A stretch of DNA of 43,294 bases from an uncultured Thiohalocapsa sp. (lineage in GTDB: Bacteria > Pseudomonadota > Gammaproteobacteria > Chromatiales > Chromatiaceae): contig NZ_CAJXWY010000037.1 of the NCBI RefSeq assembly GCF_913062725.1, positions 1-43,294 of the forward strand, in the 5' to 3' direction. Below the pieces are notes generated by a model that saw only the letters and a list, made by a program, of their open reading frames with translations, ran no database searches and was not told where the DNA came from. Below, piece by piece: positions 1 through 9,053 of the stretch (position 1 is its first letter; each line of letters begins with the position of its first letter). Position numbers and translations under genes: made by a program.

Positions 1-232
1 CTGCACACTCGCGTCTGCGTGAACCCGGACCTATTGTACCCGGCCTGCGGCCCGATAAGTCGGACAGCCTCCTAGTGCCGCGCGGTGCCAATCCATCCAT
101 GGGGCGGCGCCGGGTGGCCTGCAACCTCGCATCGGGCGCGTGGCCGCGTCGGCGCCCGGTCGGCTCGCAGCAATGGCGGGCCGCATGCGTGTCCCGGGTG
201 CCATGGGTTGGGCGGGGCAGGGTCGTTGTGCG

Positions 233-955
233 ATGAGTCGCGATCAGCTGCAAGCGGCCTATGTACTGCATCGCCGGGATTACGGCGACACCAGTCTGCT
301 GTTGGAGGTTTTCACGGCGGGTCGCGGGCGCTTGCCCCTGGTGGCCAAAGGCGCACGCCGCGGGCGCCGGGCGGGTGGCAGCCAGGCGGCGCTGCTGCAG
401 CCCTTCGCGCCCCTGCTCATCACCTGGAGCGGGCGTGGCGAGGTCGGCACGCTGACCCGCGCGGAGCCCGCCGGTCGCGCCGCGACCCTGCTGGGCGACG
501 CCATCTATTGCGGCTTCTACGTCAACGAGCTGCTGCTGCGGCTGCTCGGCCGCGCCGAGCCCGATGAGGTGCTGTTCGGGGCCTACCAGCGTGTACTGAC
601 GGAGTTGGCCGCGGCGGATGGCGCCGGCGCCCCCCTGCGCCGCTTCGAGCTGACCCTGCTCGAGCAGCTCGGTTATCGCCCGCGGCTGGACCGTGATGCC
701 GAGAGCGGCGCCGCGGTACAGCCGCACCTGCGTTATGTTTGCGACCCCGAGCGCGGGCCCGTGCAGGCGGTCGTGGCGGATGCGGCCGATGCCGTCAGCG
801 GGGCGACGCTGTTGGCGCTGCACAACGGCACGACACTCGCCGGCGCCGCGGCGCGTGAGGCCCGTGATCTGTTGCGCCGGCTGCTGGCGCCCCACCTCGG
901 GGAGAAGCCGCTGCTGAGCCGAGCCCTGTTCGCGGCCCGGCACCGGCGGCGCTGA
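233..955 (+). CDS. recO: DNA repair protein RecO
   Basis: RecO loads RecA with RecR in the RecFOR recombinational repair pathway and anneals single-stranded DNA. The 240-residue product matches the family length and reads like the enterobacterial protein: an N-terminal OB-fold ([20 protein letters not shown], then [15 protein letters not shown]), the block [18 protein letters not shown], and a helical C-terminal half with [14 protein letters not shown] spacing ([14 protein letters not shown]). No zinc-binding Cys cluster is visible, as in E. coli RecO. The frame is open further upstream, but homology starts at this ATG; the ribosome site is weak (CAGGG about 12 nt upstream). The stop overlaps an ATG of the pdxJ frame (TGATG), and recO-pdxJ adjacency is common in gammaproteobacteria. 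I recognise nothing in bases 1-232; era, often upstream, is not visible. Confidence 0.95.
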   Translation: MSRDQLQAAYVLHRRDYGDTSLLLEVFTAGRGRLPLVAKGARRGRRAGGSQAALLQPFAPLLITWSGRGEVGTLTRAEPAGRAATLLGDAIYCGFYVNELLLRLLGRAEPDEVLFGAYQRVLTELAAADGAGAPLRRFELTLLEQLGYRPRLDRDAESGAAVQPHLRYVCDPERGPVQAVVADAADAVSGATLLALHNGTTLAGAAAREARDLLRRLLAPHLGEKPLLSRALFAARHRRR

Positions 956-999
956 TGCGCTCGTCGCTACCCGAAACCATTGCACGGAGCCAATCCACC

Positions 1000-1755
1000 A
1001 TGTCCGAATCCGCCGGTGCACCCATTCTCCTCGGCGTCAATATCGACCACGTGGCGACGCTGCGTGAGGCCCGCGGCACCCGCTATCCGGAGCCCATCCA
1101 AGCCGCCCTGGTGGCCGAGCAGGCGGGGGCCGACGCCATCACCCTGCACCTGCGCGAGGATCGCCGCCACATCCAGGAGCGGGATGTGGAGCTGCTGCGG
1201 GACATCCTGCACTCGCGCATGAACCTGGAGATGGCCGCAACCGCCGAAATGGGCCGCATCGCAAGCCGGCTGCAGCCGGCGGACTGCTGCCTGGTGCCCG
1301 AGCGCCGGGCCGAGCTGACCACCGAAGGCGGACTGGACGTGGCCGATCACCGCGCGGCGCTCAACGACTACTGCGCCATGCTGGCCGAAGCCGGCGTGCG
1401 GGTATCGCTGTTCATCGATCCGGACCCCGCGCAGCTCGATGCCGCGGCGGCGGTGGGCGCGCCGGTGGTCGAGCTCCATACCGGCCGCTACGCCGATGCG
1501 ACATCGCCTGCGGCCCGGCGCGACGAGCTCGCGCGCATCGCCCGTGCGGTGGCGCACGGGCGCACCCTCGGGCTGCAGGTGAATGCCGGGCACGGGCTCG
1601 ACTATCACAACACCGCGGCCGTCGCCGCCATCCCCGGCGTGCGCGAGCTCAACATCGGCCACGCCATCATCGCACGGGCCATCTTCTCGGGCCTCGCCGC
1701 CGCCGTGGCGGATATGAAGACCATCATGCTGCAGGCGGCGGCGACGCGCGCCTGA
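1000..1755 (+). CDS. pdxJ: Pyridoxine 5'-phosphate synthase PdxJ
   Basis: PdxJ condenses 1-deoxyxylulose 5-phosphate with 3-amino-2-oxopropyl phosphate to form pyridoxine 5'-phosphate, the ring-closing step of DXP-dependent vitamin B6 synthesis in the cytosol. The 251-residue TIM barrel shows the family blocks in order: [18 protein letters not shown] near residue 9, [47 protein letters not shown] and [11 protein letters not shown] near the C-terminus. A GGAG at 986-989 supports the ATG at 1000. An in-frame ATG at 955 overlapping the recO stop would add 15 residues without homology. It is probably co-transcribed with recO. Confidence 0.96.
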   Translation: MSESAGAPILLGVNIDHVATLREARGTRYPEPIQAALVAEQAGADAITLHLREDRRHIQERDVELLRDILHSRMNLEMAATAEMGRIASRLQPADCCLVPERRAELTTEGGLDVADHRAALNDYCAMLAEAGVRVSLFIDPDPAQLDAAAAVGAPVVELHTGRYADATSPAARRDELARIARAVAHGRTLGLQVNAGHGLDYHNTAAVAAIPGVRELNIGHAIIARAIFSGLAAAVADMKTIMLQAAATRA

Positions 1756-2148
1756 GGGACCGCCGGCACACGCGGGCGCGGCCACGGCGGTGCGCGCCGC
1801 CGCCGGGGCCTTTCGGCGTGACCCGAAGCGGCGATTTGCACCATATCCATGGCAGAAAGCCATAGGCTGCGTTTGCGCGCATTGTGGCTATCCTGTTGGC
1901 CACGGCAACGACCGCGACGCTAGCGCCGCCTGCCGTGCCAACGGTGGCTGACAGCTTCGCCGGCGCCTTCCGCCCAAGCAGCGCGCGCGATGCACCGAGA
2001 GGGTGCAACCTGGCGCCGGGCCGGCGGCCAGGCGACCGCAGGTCATGCCGCCATTGCCGGCGGCGGGGCGCGGGGGGTTTTAAGGCACGGATCTTGCGCG
2101 TCCGGGCCCAAGCACACCCGGCCACCGCAAACCTCAGCGGAGAAACCC
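1756..2148 (+). other. 393-bp intergenic region before gpmI
   Basis: No protein in any frame resembles a known gene here; the long frames are high-GC shadows. Just after pdxJ are GC-rich self-complementary stretches but no T-tract, so no clear intrinsic terminator. The notable element is a sigma-54-type -24/-12 sequence at 2082-2098. A clear ribosome site (GGAGAAA, 2139-2145) precedes gpmI. Confidence 0.5.
2082..2098 (+). promoter_or_regulatory. Candidate sigma-54 (-24/-12) promoter of gpmI
   Basis: The sequence reads AAGGCACGGATCTTGCG. Against the RpoN consensus YTGGCACGRNNNTTGCW it matches 11 of 14 specified positions, including the whole GGCACG block, the essential GG and GC pairs, and exact spacing. 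The transcription start would fall near 2109, about 40 nt before the gpmI ATG. I see no enhancer site or activator gene nearby, so regulation is inferred from the motif alone. Confidence 0.45.
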
Positions 2149-3759
2149 ATGAGTCAGTCCGATGCAGCGCCGAAGCCCGCGGGCACCGATCCGGCGAAAC
2201 CCGTGGTGCTGGTGATCCTGGACGGCGTCGGCGTCAACCCCAGCAAGCTCAACAATGCCGTGGCCCAGGCGCACACCCCGCGTCTGGATGAATACTTCCA
2301 CCGTTACTCCTTCACCATGCTCAATGCCTCCGGCGGTGGCGTGGGCCTGCCGGACGGGCAGATGGGCAATTCCGAGGTGGGCCACATGACGCTCGGCAGC
2401 GGCTGTACCGTGCGCCAGGATCTCGTGCTCATCGACGACGCCATCGCCGACGAGCGCTTCTACGACAATGCCGCGCTCATCGCCGCCGCCGACGCCGCCA
2501 GGGCCGCCCGGCGGCCGCTGCATCTGCTCGGGCTGGTGTCCGATGGCGGCGTCCATTCCCACAGCCGACACCTGATGGCACTCATCGAGCTGTGCCGGCG
2601 CCGCGGCGCCAAGCCGCTGCTGCACATGATCACCGATGGCCGCGACACCGCGCCGAAATCCGCCCTCAACGAGCTGAGTGAGCTGGAGCAGGCTCTACAG
2701 GACGCCGGCGGCGGCTTTGCCACGGTGAGCGGTCGCTACTACGCCATGGATCGCGATCGCCGATGGGAGCGCACCGAGCGCGCCTGGCGTGCAATCGTGC
2801 TCGGCAAGGGCCGTGGAGCAGCCGACGCCCGCGGCGCCATCAACGCCGCCTATGCCGCCGGCGAGGCCGATGAATTCATCCACCCCAGCGTCATCCATGG
2901 CTACCAGGGCATGGCGCCCGATGACCCGCTGGTGCTGTTCAACTTCCGCAAGGACCGGCCGCGGCAGATCGCCGCCGCCCTGGCGCTGGCCGAGTTCGAC
3001 GGCTTCGATCGCGGCGGCGCGCCGAGGGCGGCCATCACCTGCATGATGGAGTATGACAAGGCGCTGGGCCTGCCCTTCGCCTTCACGCCGGAAGCGCCGG
3101 CGGTGGCGCTGAACCGCTACCTGAGCAGCCTGGGCCTGCGTCAGTTCCATTGCGCCGAAACAGAAAAGTACGCGCATGTGACCTTCTTCTTCAACGGCGG
3201 TATCGAGACACCGGCGGCGGGCGAGACCCACCGGCTGATCCCCTCACCATCGGTGCGCACCTACGACTTGAAGCCCGAGATGAGCGCGTCGCAGGTGGCG
3301 GACGCGGTGGTGGCGGCCATCGATAGCGGCGACTACGGCTTCGTCGTGGTCAATTTCGCCAATGGCGATATGGTGGGCCATACCGGCGACATGCTGGCCG
3401 CGGTGCGCGCCATGGAAGCGGTGGATACCCAGGTCGGACGGGTGCTGGATGCCGCCGTGGCCGCCGGCTACGCGGTGCTGCTCACCGCCGATCACGGCAA
3501 CTGCGATCTGATGACGGACCCCGAAACGGACGAGCCGCACACCCAGCACACCACCCATCCTGTGCCCCTGCTGGTGGTGGATCAGCAACGCTGGCTGCTT
3601 GCGCCCAGTGGCACCCTGGCGGATGTGGCGCCATCGGTGCTGGCGCTGATGGGACTGCCGGTGCCGGCACAGATGACCGGACGCTCGCTGCTCCTGCAGC
3701 CGTTGTCGTCGCAGCCGACTGCACTCATGCAGGAGCGGCGGATGGCCAAGGCCGGGTGA
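2149..3759 (+). CDS. gpmI: 2,3-bisphosphoglycerate-independent phosphoglycerate mutase
   Basis: This enzyme interconverts 3- and 2-phosphoglycerate in glycolysis and gluconeogenesis through a phosphoserine, using two Mn2+ ions. Alkaline-phosphatase-superfamily landmarks are present: the metal Asp in VVLVILDGVG, the nucleophile Ser in GQMGNSEVGHMTLGSG, VSDGGVHSH, the TDGRDT substrate loop, GRYYAMDRDRRWER, NFRKDRPRQI, NFANGDMVGHTGD and TADHGNCD, then THPVPLLV. At 536 residues it is about 20 longer than usual; the excess is a C-terminal tail after MTGRSLL. The start has a strong ribosome site (GGAGAAA) and follows the sigma-54-like promoter. A small membrane-protein gene and a GlgC-like gene follow on the same strand. 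Confidence 0.96.
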   Translation: MSQSDAAPKPAGTDPAKPVVLVILDGVGVNPSKLNNAVAQAHTPRLDEYFHRYSFTMLNASGGGVGLPDGQMGNSEVGHMTLGSGCTVRQDLVLIDDAIADERFYDNAALIAAADAARAARRPLHLLGLVSDGGVHSHSRHLMALIELCRRRGAKPLLHMITDGRDTAPKSALNELSELEQALQDAGGGFATVSGRYYAMDRDRRWERTERAWRAIVLGKGRGAADARGAINAAYAAGEADEFIHPSVIHGYQGMAPDDPLVLFNFRKDRPRQIAAALALAEFDGFDRGGAPRAAITCMMEYDKALGLPFAFTPEAPAVALNRYLSSLGLRQFHCAETEKYAHVTFFFNGGIETPAAGETHRLIPSPSVRTYDLKPEMSASQVADAVVAAIDSGDYGFVVVNFANGDMVGHTGDMLAAVRAMEAVDTQVGRVLDAAVAAGYAVLLTADHGNCDLMTDPETDEPHTQHTTHPVPLLVVDQQRWLLAPSGTLADVAPSVLALMGLPVPAQMTGRSLLLQPLSSQPTALMQERRMAKAG

Positions 3760-3820
3760 GCGGCGGCTGATGTCCGGGCCGCTATCCACGCCACCGGCAT
3801 CACGCCCAGGCAGGTCGCCC

Positions 3821-4048
3821 ATGGCAACACCCGAGTATCTGCAGTCACCCCGGCGACGCGCCCAGCGGCGGCGCCGGTGGCGGCGGCATCGGCTTTCCAC
3901 CCTGTTGCATCGCCTGGTGCTGCTGCTGGCATTGGCGGCGGGCACCGGCTCGCTGGTTTACAATGCGCTCAGTATCATCAACGGCGAGGGTGGCCTGGTG
4001 GGGCTGTCGATGGCAGTGGGGACGGACGTGCGCGCCGCCGCCGGCTGA
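3821..4048 (+). CDS. Small single-span membrane protein, unknown
   Basis: I do not recognise this 75-residue product. The N-terminal third is intensely basic (RRRAQRRRRWRRHR) and is followed by one hydrophobic segment (LLHRLVLLLALAAGTGSLVY, about residues 29-48) and a short polar tail containing NALSIINGEGG. By the positive-inside rule the N-terminus should be cytoplasmic and the tail periplasmic. Start at ATG 3821 is preferred over ATG 3770 because the earlier 17 residues are Pro/Arg-rich and an AGG lies about 10 nt upstream. It sits between gpmI and the GlgC-like gene on the same strand. It could be a non-coding spacer, but the basic-then-hydrophobic layout suggests a real gene. Confidence 0.5.
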   Translation: MATPEYLQSPRRRAQRRRRWRRHRLSTLLHRLVLLLALAAGTGSLVYNALSIINGEGGLVGLSMAVGTDVRAAAG

Positions 4049-4186
4049 CGCATCCGCGTCGCACGGCACCGGTGAGCCGATGCCCATCGTCACCCACGGT
4101 GCCGGGCCCGAGCATTGTGCCCATCCTCGGGCCCTGCCGCCGACTCCACCCGGCGCACCGGCGCGCGCCCCGCACCAGCGAATATC

Positions 4187-5428
4187 ATGCCCAGCGCGAC
4201 TCTGACCTTCGTCTTCGCCATCGAGCGCGGTGCACCCGCACCGCTCACCCAACAGCGCACGAAAGCCGCGGTGCCCTTCGCGGGCAAGTACCGTGTCATC
4301 GACTTCACGCTGGCCAACTGCCTGCACTCCGGGCTGCGTCAGGTGTTGGTGCTGACGCAATACAAGTCGCATTCGCTGCACAAGCACCTGCGCGACGCCT
4401 GGTCGGTGTTCAATGCCGAGCTCGGCGAGTTCATCACGGCCGTGCCGCCGCAGATGCGCACCGGCCACGACTGGTACGGTGGTGTGCTCGATGCGCTGAG
4501 GCAAAACCGCTACCTGATCGAGCGCTCCGGCGCCGAGCACGTGCTCCTGCTCGACGGCGGTCTGGTCTACCGCATGGACTACGCGGAGCTCATCCGCGCC
4601 CACCGCGAGCGAGCGGCTGCGGTGACCTGTGCCGTGCGCCCGGCGGGTGCGGCGGTGGCCGGCGGCGCCGTGGCGCTGCATTGCGACGATGCCGATTGCA
4701 TTCAGGGCCTGACGCCGTGCCCGGAGGTCGATCCGGACATCACCTTCGATGCCCCCATGGGCGCCTATCTGGTCGACAAGGCCCTGTTGCTCGCCGAGCT
4801 GGACGCCCTCGCCGATGCCGAAGCGGGCAGCACGTCCGCGGTCGACTCGGCTTCGCCGCCCGGCGCCGGCGCCGACCTCGCCATCCGCCTGCTACCGTCG
4901 TTGCTGGCACGCGAGCGGGTGTGTGCCTATCGCTTCGGCGGCGAGCGCGGGCGCGTGACGCCGGACCGCTACTGGAGCGATCTCGGCTCCACCGATGCCT
5001 ATTTCCGCGCCAACATGGCCCTGCTGGAGGCGCAGCCGCAGCTCGATCTCTATCAGCCGGACTGGAATATTCTCACCTACCAGGGCCAGTACCCGCCCGC
5101 GCGCACGGTGCCCGGGGCCACATCGGGCAATGAGGGCATCTTCGTCAATTCCATGCTCGCCGCGGGCACGGTCATCCGCGGCGGCGGCGTGAGTCACTCT
5201 GTGCTCTTTCCGCTGGTGGAGGTGAACGACGGCGCCATCGTCGATGAGGCGATCCTGTTCGAAGGCGTCAAGGTGGGCGAGGGCGCACAACTGCGTCGCT
5301 GCATTTGCGACAAAGACGTGGTCATTCACCCCGGCGAGCGCATCGGCTTCGATCGCGCCGCCGACGAAGCGCGTTTCGAGGTCTCGCCGGACGGCATCGT
5401 GGTGGTGCCGAAGGGCGAGCAGGTCTGA
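4187..5428 (+). CDS. GlgC-like (ADP-glucose pyrophosphorylase family) protein with degenerate active site
   Basis: The 413-residue protein aligns along its length with bacterial GlgC (ADP-glucose pyrophosphorylase, committing step of glycogen synthesis): RVIDFTLANCLHSGLRQV, LTQYKSHSLHKHL, AELGEF, VYRMDY, YWSDLGSTDAYFRAN, LDLYQPDWNILTY and a C-terminal left-handed beta-helix region (SVLFPLVEV). The catalytic determinants are missing. The nucleotide loop AGGRGTRL is replaced by AIERGAPAP; the catalytic Asp in AGDHIY is Gly (DGGLVY); and the glucose-1-phosphate Lys in the EKP motif is absent. The family fold is kept but catalysis looks lost, so a regulatory partner (as GlgD is for GlgC in Firmicutes) is plausible. 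No other glycogen gene is in the window. Start chosen by homology; no strong ribosome site. Confidence 0.85.
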   Translation: MPSATLTFVFAIERGAPAPLTQQRTKAAVPFAGKYRVIDFTLANCLHSGLRQVLVLTQYKSHSLHKHLRDAWSVFNAELGEFITAVPPQMRTGHDWYGGVLDALRQNRYLIERSGAEHVLLLDGGLVYRMDYAELIRAHRERAAAVTCAVRPAGAAVAGGAVALHCDDADCIQGLTPCPEVDPDITFDAPMGAYLVDKALLLAELDALADAEAGSTSAVDSASPPGAGADLAIRLLPSLLARERVCAYRFGGERGRVTPDRYWSDLGSTDAYFRANMALLEAQPQLDLYQPDWNILTYQGQYPPARTVPGATSGNEGIFVNSMLAAGTVIRGGGVSHSVLFPLVEVNDGAIVDEAILFEGVKVGEGAQLRRCICDKDVVIHPGERIGFDRAADEARFEVSPDGIVVVPKGEQV

Positions 5429-5485
5429 GGCGTGGCCGGTCGCTGCGGCGATGACGACGCCACCGCTTCGCAGCGGGGCCCGGCT

Positions 5486-6199
5486 ATGGCTGCGTGCATC
5501 GACCCCGCGCCGGCCGAGATGCTCACCGCGGCCCGGCGGACGCCGATGGACACCGTCGGCCTGCTGCGCTGGGTGTTCGCCAGCCTACTCGAGGCCCATG
5601 GCCGCCAGCGCTGGTGGCCGGCCGAAACGCGATTCGAGGTCATGGTTGGCGCCATCCTCACCCAAAACACCGCCTGGACGAATGTCGAGAAGGCCCTCGC
5701 ACAACTCGCCGCGCGGACCACGCTGACCCCACAGGCGTTGTTATCCCTACCCGAGGTCGAGCTCGCCGCGCTGCTGCGGCCCGTGGGCTATTTCAATGTC
5801 AAGGCGGCGCGTTTGCGGGCCTTCTGCACGGCGCTGCTGGCGGCGGGCGGCGAAGCGGCCCTCGCCGCCGAGGCGACGGACGCGCTGCGAAGGCGACTGC
5901 TCGGCATGCACGGCGTCGGCCCGGAAACGGCGGACGACATCCTGCTGTATGCCTTCGCGCGGCCGGTCTTCGTGGTCGATGCCTATACCCGCCGGCTCTT
6001 CGGGCGTCTCGGCGTCCTCGGCGGCGGCGAGGATTATGAGGCTATCCGCGCGCGCTTCGAGCGGGCACTCGGCGCTGACGCGGCCTTGTTCAACGAGTAT
6101 CACGCGCTCATCGTCCGCCACGCCAAGGATCTCTGCCGCGCGCGACGGCCGCTGTGCGCCGATTGCGTGCTCCGCAGCGGCTGCCCGAGCGCCGATTGA
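5486..6199 (+). CDS. HhH-GPD base-excision DNA glycosylase, MagIII-like (endonuclease III superfamily)
   Basis: A helix-hairpin-helix-GPD glycosylase ending in the [4Fe-4S] motif Cys-x6-Cys-x2-Cys-x5-Cys (CRARRPLCADCVLRSGC). The N-terminal block FEVMVGAILTQNTAWTNVEK and the hairpin LLGMHGVGPETADDILLYAF, followed by the catalytic-Asp segment VVDAYTRR, are typical of the MagIII subgroup. In Nth the hairpin carries a lyase Lys (GVGRKTA); here it is Glu. That is normal for the MagIII group and implies a monofunctional glycosylase removing alkylated purines. Several starts are possible (GTG 5432, ATG 5486, 5519, 5546); ATG 5546 would give 217 residues, close to MagIII length. It begins just after the GlgC-like gene. 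Confidence 0.85.
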   Translation: MAACIDPAPAEMLTAARRTPMDTVGLLRWVFASLLEAHGRQRWWPAETRFEVMVGAILTQNTAWTNVEKALAQLAARTTLTPQALLSLPEVELAALLRPVGYFNVKAARLRAFCTALLAAGGEAALAAEATDALRRRLLGMHGVGPETADDILLYAFARPVFVVDAYTRRLFGRLGVLGGGEDYEAIRARFERALGADAALFNEYHALIVRHAKDLCRARRPLCADCVLRSGCPSAD

Positions 6200-6467
6200 G
6201 GATAATGCACGCCGCCGCGGCATCGCCCGCACGCTGCGGCTGCGGCGCGGCTCACCACCGATCGCCGCCAATACCCTATTGCGCTCATGGGTCAGTATCG
6301 ACGCCTGAGATGCTGACTATTGGGCACAGGTGCTTGCGGCACGGTGACGGCATCGATACGATGCTGCGGTGCACAAATGGCGTTGGGGGCTGCGTGCCTC
6401 TGTCGCCCGGCTCGGCACAAACCAAAGACGCCGGTCAGTCCGTGCCCGCAGGGACAAAGAAAACGAA

Positions 6468-6482
6468 CCGCGCGCAGCGCGG
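6468..6482 (+). promoter_or_regulatory. Perfect hairpin in sdh leader
   Basis: CCGCGC, loop GCA, GCGCGG: a six-pair all-GC stem 54 bases before the sdhC start. There is no following T-tract, so it does not look like an intrinsic terminator. It could act in the mRNA leader or as a protein site. Confidence 0.4.
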
Positions 6483-6494
6483 TCAGACCACCTT

Positions 6495-6508
6495 GAGACG
6501 GTCGTCTC
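6495..6508 (+). promoter_or_regulatory. Palindrome GAGACG-GT-CGTCTC upstream of sdhC
   Basis: A perfect 6+2+6 palindrome lying 27 bases before the sdhC ATG and just upstream of its ribosome site. The shape suits a dimeric repressor or an mRNA stem. I do not recognise the regulator. Confidence 0.4.
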
Positions 6509-6535
6509 ACTGGCCATCGCACTGCTGAGGAGATA

Positions 6536-6913
6536 ATGACAACACATCGACCTGTCTTTCTGGAGCTCTGGCGCATCCATCTGCCGATTCCGGCGGTGGT
6601 GTCCATCCTGCACCGCGTCAGCGGCGTGCTGATGGTGCTGTCCATCCCCGTCTTCGCCTGGCTCTTTGCCCAGGCATTGGCCAGCCCGGCGGGCTTCGCT
6701 GCGTCGGCGGCCTTCCTCGGCCATCCGCTGGTGCAGCTCGGGCTGCTGGTGATGGCCTGGGCACTGCTGCATCACCTCATCGCCGGCATTCGCTACCTGA
6801 TGATCGACTTAGGACTGGGTGTGGACCGCTCGACGGCGCGGGGCACCGCCTGGACGGCGCTGACCGCGGCGCTGGCGCTGACGATCCTGGTGGCCGGGGG
6901 GATGCTGCTGTGA
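6536..6913 (+). CDS. sdhC: Succinate dehydrogenase cytochrome b556 subunit SdhC
   Basis: Membrane anchor of complex II; with SdhD it binds haem b and ubiquinone and passes electrons from succinate oxidation to the quinone pool. The 125-residue product has the family signature RIHLPIPAVVSILHRVSGV near the N-terminus (Ser/Arg quinone-site region), three hydrophobic segments (about 29-49, 65-85, 104-124) and the haem-ligand region LLHHLIAGIRYLMIDLGLG. Start has the ribosome site GAGGAG. It overlaps sdhD by four bases (GTGA), implying coupled translation. Confidence 0.95.
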   Translation: MTTHRPVFLELWRIHLPIPAVVSILHRVSGVLMVLSIPVFAWLFAQALASPAGFAASAAFLGHPLVQLGLLVMAWALLHHLIAGIRYLMIDLGLGVDRSTARGTAWTALTAALALTILVAGGMLL

Positions 6914-7254
6914 GCCGGCGCGCGTCCGGTCTCAAGGCCTGGTTCGTGCAGCGGGCGAGCGCGGTCTATCTCGGGGTTTTCGGCGGCTATCTGGCGCTGT
7001 ACTTCATGCTGGCGCCGCCATCGGGCCATGCGCAGCTGGCCGCCTGGGCAGCGAGCCCCTGGGTGGCGCTGGGGCTGCTGGTGTTCATTCCGCTGCTTCT
7101 GGCGCATGCCTGGGTGGGCATCCGGGACGTGTTCATGGACTACATGAAGCCCATCGCCCTGCGGGCGGTGGCGATGACCCTGGTGGGCTTCGTATTCCTC
7201 GCCTCCGGGCTGTGGGTGGCGCAGGCCATCATCGCCGCCCGCGCACTCCAATAA
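6910..7254 (+). CDS. sdhD: Succinate dehydrogenase hydrophobic anchor SdhD
   Basis: Second membrane anchor of complex II. The 114-residue protein has three predicted spans and the characteristic second-helix signature LLLAHAWVGIRDVFMDYMKP, which carries the haem/quinone-site His and the conserved Asp-Tyr region. The start is GTG 6910 overlapping the sdhC stop (GTGA). The N-terminus RASGLKAWFVQRASAVYLG is the expected quinone-site helix. sdhA begins 18 bases downstream. Confidence 0.94.
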   Translation: MSRRASGLKAWFVQRASAVYLGVFGGYLALYFMLAPPSGHAQLAAWAASPWVALGLLVFIPLLLAHAWVGIRDVFMDYMKPIALRAVAMTLVGFVFLASGLWVAQAIIAARALQ

Positions 7255-7272
7255 CAACGCCGGGAGGTGACT

Positions 7273-9036
7273 ATGTCCATTCCCCATCGCAGATTCGATG
7301 CCCTCATCATCGGCGCCGGCGGCGCCGGACTCAACGCGGCCCTGCGCCTGGCGAGCGCCGACCTGCGCGTGGCCGTGGTGTCCAAGGTCTTCCCGACGCG
7401 CTCGCACACCGTCGCCGCCCAGGGCGGGGTGAACGCGGCGCTCGCCAACGTGCTGCCGGACGACTGGCATTGGCACATGTTCGACACCGTCAAGGGCTCG
7501 GACTACCTCGGCGATCAGGATGCCATCGAGTACATGTGCCGGGAGGCCATCCCCACCGTCTATGAGCTGGAGCACGCCGGCGTGCCCTTCTCGCGCATCG
7601 ACGACGGGCGCATCTATCAGCGCGCCTTCGGCGGGCAGAGCCAGAATTTCGGCGGCGACCAGGCGGCGCGCACCTGCGCGGCGGCGGACCGCACGGGCCA
7701 TGCCATCCTGCACACGCTCTACCAGCAAAACGTGCGCGCACGCACGCACTTTTTCGATGAGTATTTCGCCATCGACCTGATCCGGGACGAGGAGGGCGCC
7801 ATCCTGGGCGCCCTGGTGCTGGAAATCGAAACCGGCGAGCCCCTGGTCATCGAGGCCAAGGCGACCCTGCTCGCCACCGGCGGCCACGGGCAGGTGTTCC
7901 GCACCACCACCAACGCCTTCATCAACACCGGTGACGGCATGGCCATGGCGCTGCGCGCCGGCGTGCCGCTGATGGACATGGAGTTCTATCAGTTCCATCC
8001 CACCGGCGTCGCCGGCAAGGGCATGCTCATCACCGAGGGTGCCCGCGGCGAGGGCGGCTATCTCATCAACGGCGACGGCGAGCGGTTCATGGAGCGCTAC
8101 GCACCGCGGGCGCTGGATCTGGCGAGTCGCGACGTCGTCGCCCGTTCCATGGTCACGGAGATCCGCGAAGGCCGTGGCTGCGGGCCGAACAAGGACCACG
8201 TCATGCTGCGCCTGGATCACCTGGGCGCCGACGTCGTCCACCGCCGTCTGCCCGGCATCACCGACATCTGCCGCGTATTCCTGGGCCTGGACCCGGCCGA
8301 GCAGGCCATCCCGGTGTTCCCGACGGCGCACTACGCTATGGGCGGCATCCCGACGGATCGCTTCGCGCGGGTGGTCGCGCCGGCGCGCCACGGACCCGAA
8401 GAAGTGGTTCCCGGCCTCTACGCCGCCGGTGAATGCGCCTGTGTCTCGGTGCACGGCGCCAACCGACTCGGTGGCAATTCGCTGTTGGACATCCTCGTGT
8501 TCGGTCGCGCCGCCGGCACGGATATCCTGGCGTACGTCGCCGAGCATCCACACCACCGCCCGATACGCGATACCGACATCGAGCCGGCGCTGACCCGCCT
8601 GGGACGCTGGGACCGCACCGGCGAGGGCGAGTCCGTCGCGGCGGTGAAGGCGGATTTGCGCAAGCTCATGGAAGACCATTGCGGCGTGTTCCGCGACGAC
8701 GCCACCATGGCCGCGGGCGTCGACAAGCTGAAGGCCCTGCGCGAGCGTGTGGAGCATGTGCGTCTCAAGGACCAGAGCCGCACCTTCAACACCGCCCGCA
8801 TCGAAGCACTGGAGCTCGACAACCTGGTGGACGTGGGCATGGCGACGCTGATGTCGGCATTCCATCGCCAAGAGAGCCGCGGTGCGCACTCCCGCGTCGA
8901 CCACCCGGAGCGCGATGACGAGCAGTGGATGAAGCACAGCCTCTACGCCCGCGACGGCGACCGCATGGACTACAAGCCCGTTCGCACCAAACCGCTGACG
9001 GTGGAGAGCTTTCCGCCGAAGGCGCGGGTTTACTGA
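7273..9036 (+). CDS. sdhA: Succinate dehydrogenase flavoprotein subunit SdhA
   Basis: Catalytic flavoprotein of complex II, oxidising succinate to fumarate in the TCA cycle. The 587-residue protein has the FAD-binding dinucleotide fold ([18 protein letters not shown]), the segment with the covalently flavinylated His ([18 protein letters not shown]), [20 protein letters not shown], the mobile-domain [23 protein letters not shown] and the C-terminal [23 protein letters not shown] 7273 is preferred over GTG 7267 because GGGAGG (7262-7267) sits five bases before it. A 97-bp spacer with a long imperfect hairpin separates it from sdhB. Confidence 0.97.
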   Translation: MSIPHRRFDALIIGAGGAGLNAALRLASADLRVAVVSKVFPTRSHTVAAQGGVNAALANVLPDDWHWHMFDTVKGSDYLGDQDAIEYMCREAIPTVYELEHAGVPFSRIDDGRIYQRAFGGQSQNFGGDQAARTCAAADRTGHAILHTLYQQNVRARTHFFDEYFAIDLIRDEEGAILGALVLEIETGEPLVIEAKATLLATGGHGQVFRTTTNAFINTGDGMAMALRAGVPLMDMEFYQFHPTGVAGKGMLITEGARGEGGYLINGDGERFMERYAPRALDLASRDVVARSMVTEIREGRGCGPNKDHVMLRLDHLGADVVHRRLPGITDICRVFLGLDPAEQAIPVFPTAHYAMGGIPTDRFARVVAPARHGPEEVVPGLYAAGECACVSVHGANRLGGNSLLDILVFGRAAGTDILAYVAEHPHHRPIRDTDIEPALTRLGRWDRTGEGESVAAVKADLRKLMEDHCGVFRDDATMAAGVDKLKALRERVEHVRLKDQSRTFNTARIEALELDNLVDVGMATLMSAFHRQESRGAHSRVDHPERDDEQWMKHSLYARDGDRMDYKPVRTKPLTVESFPPKARVY

Positions 9037-9053
9037 TCAAGACCTATCGAGGG

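Larger units (their letters stand above)
6200..6535 (+). other. 336-bp sdh upstream and leader region
   Basis: Non-coding stretch before sdhC. A weak sigma-70-like pair is TTGCGG (6334-6339), 17 nt, TACGAT (6357-6362); only the first three -35 bases match consensus. Nearer the gene are two perfect inverted repeats, at 6468-6482 and 6495-6508, listed separately. The ribosome site GAGGAG ends at 6532, three bases before the sdhC ATG. Some -10-like words occur but none pairs with a convincing -35. Confidence 0.5.

Noticed and set aside
5880..5990. MagIII-like glycosylase as an inactive Nth because the lyase Lys is missing
   Set aside because: Glu at that position is normal in the MagIII subgroup, and the catalytic Asp and iron-sulfur Cys are present.
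6793..8937. 714-codon open frame on the minus strand opposite sdhC-sdhA
   Set aside because: It is antisense to clear sdh genes and reads as His/Arg/Gly-rich composition typical of high-GC shadow frames; no homology is recognisable.
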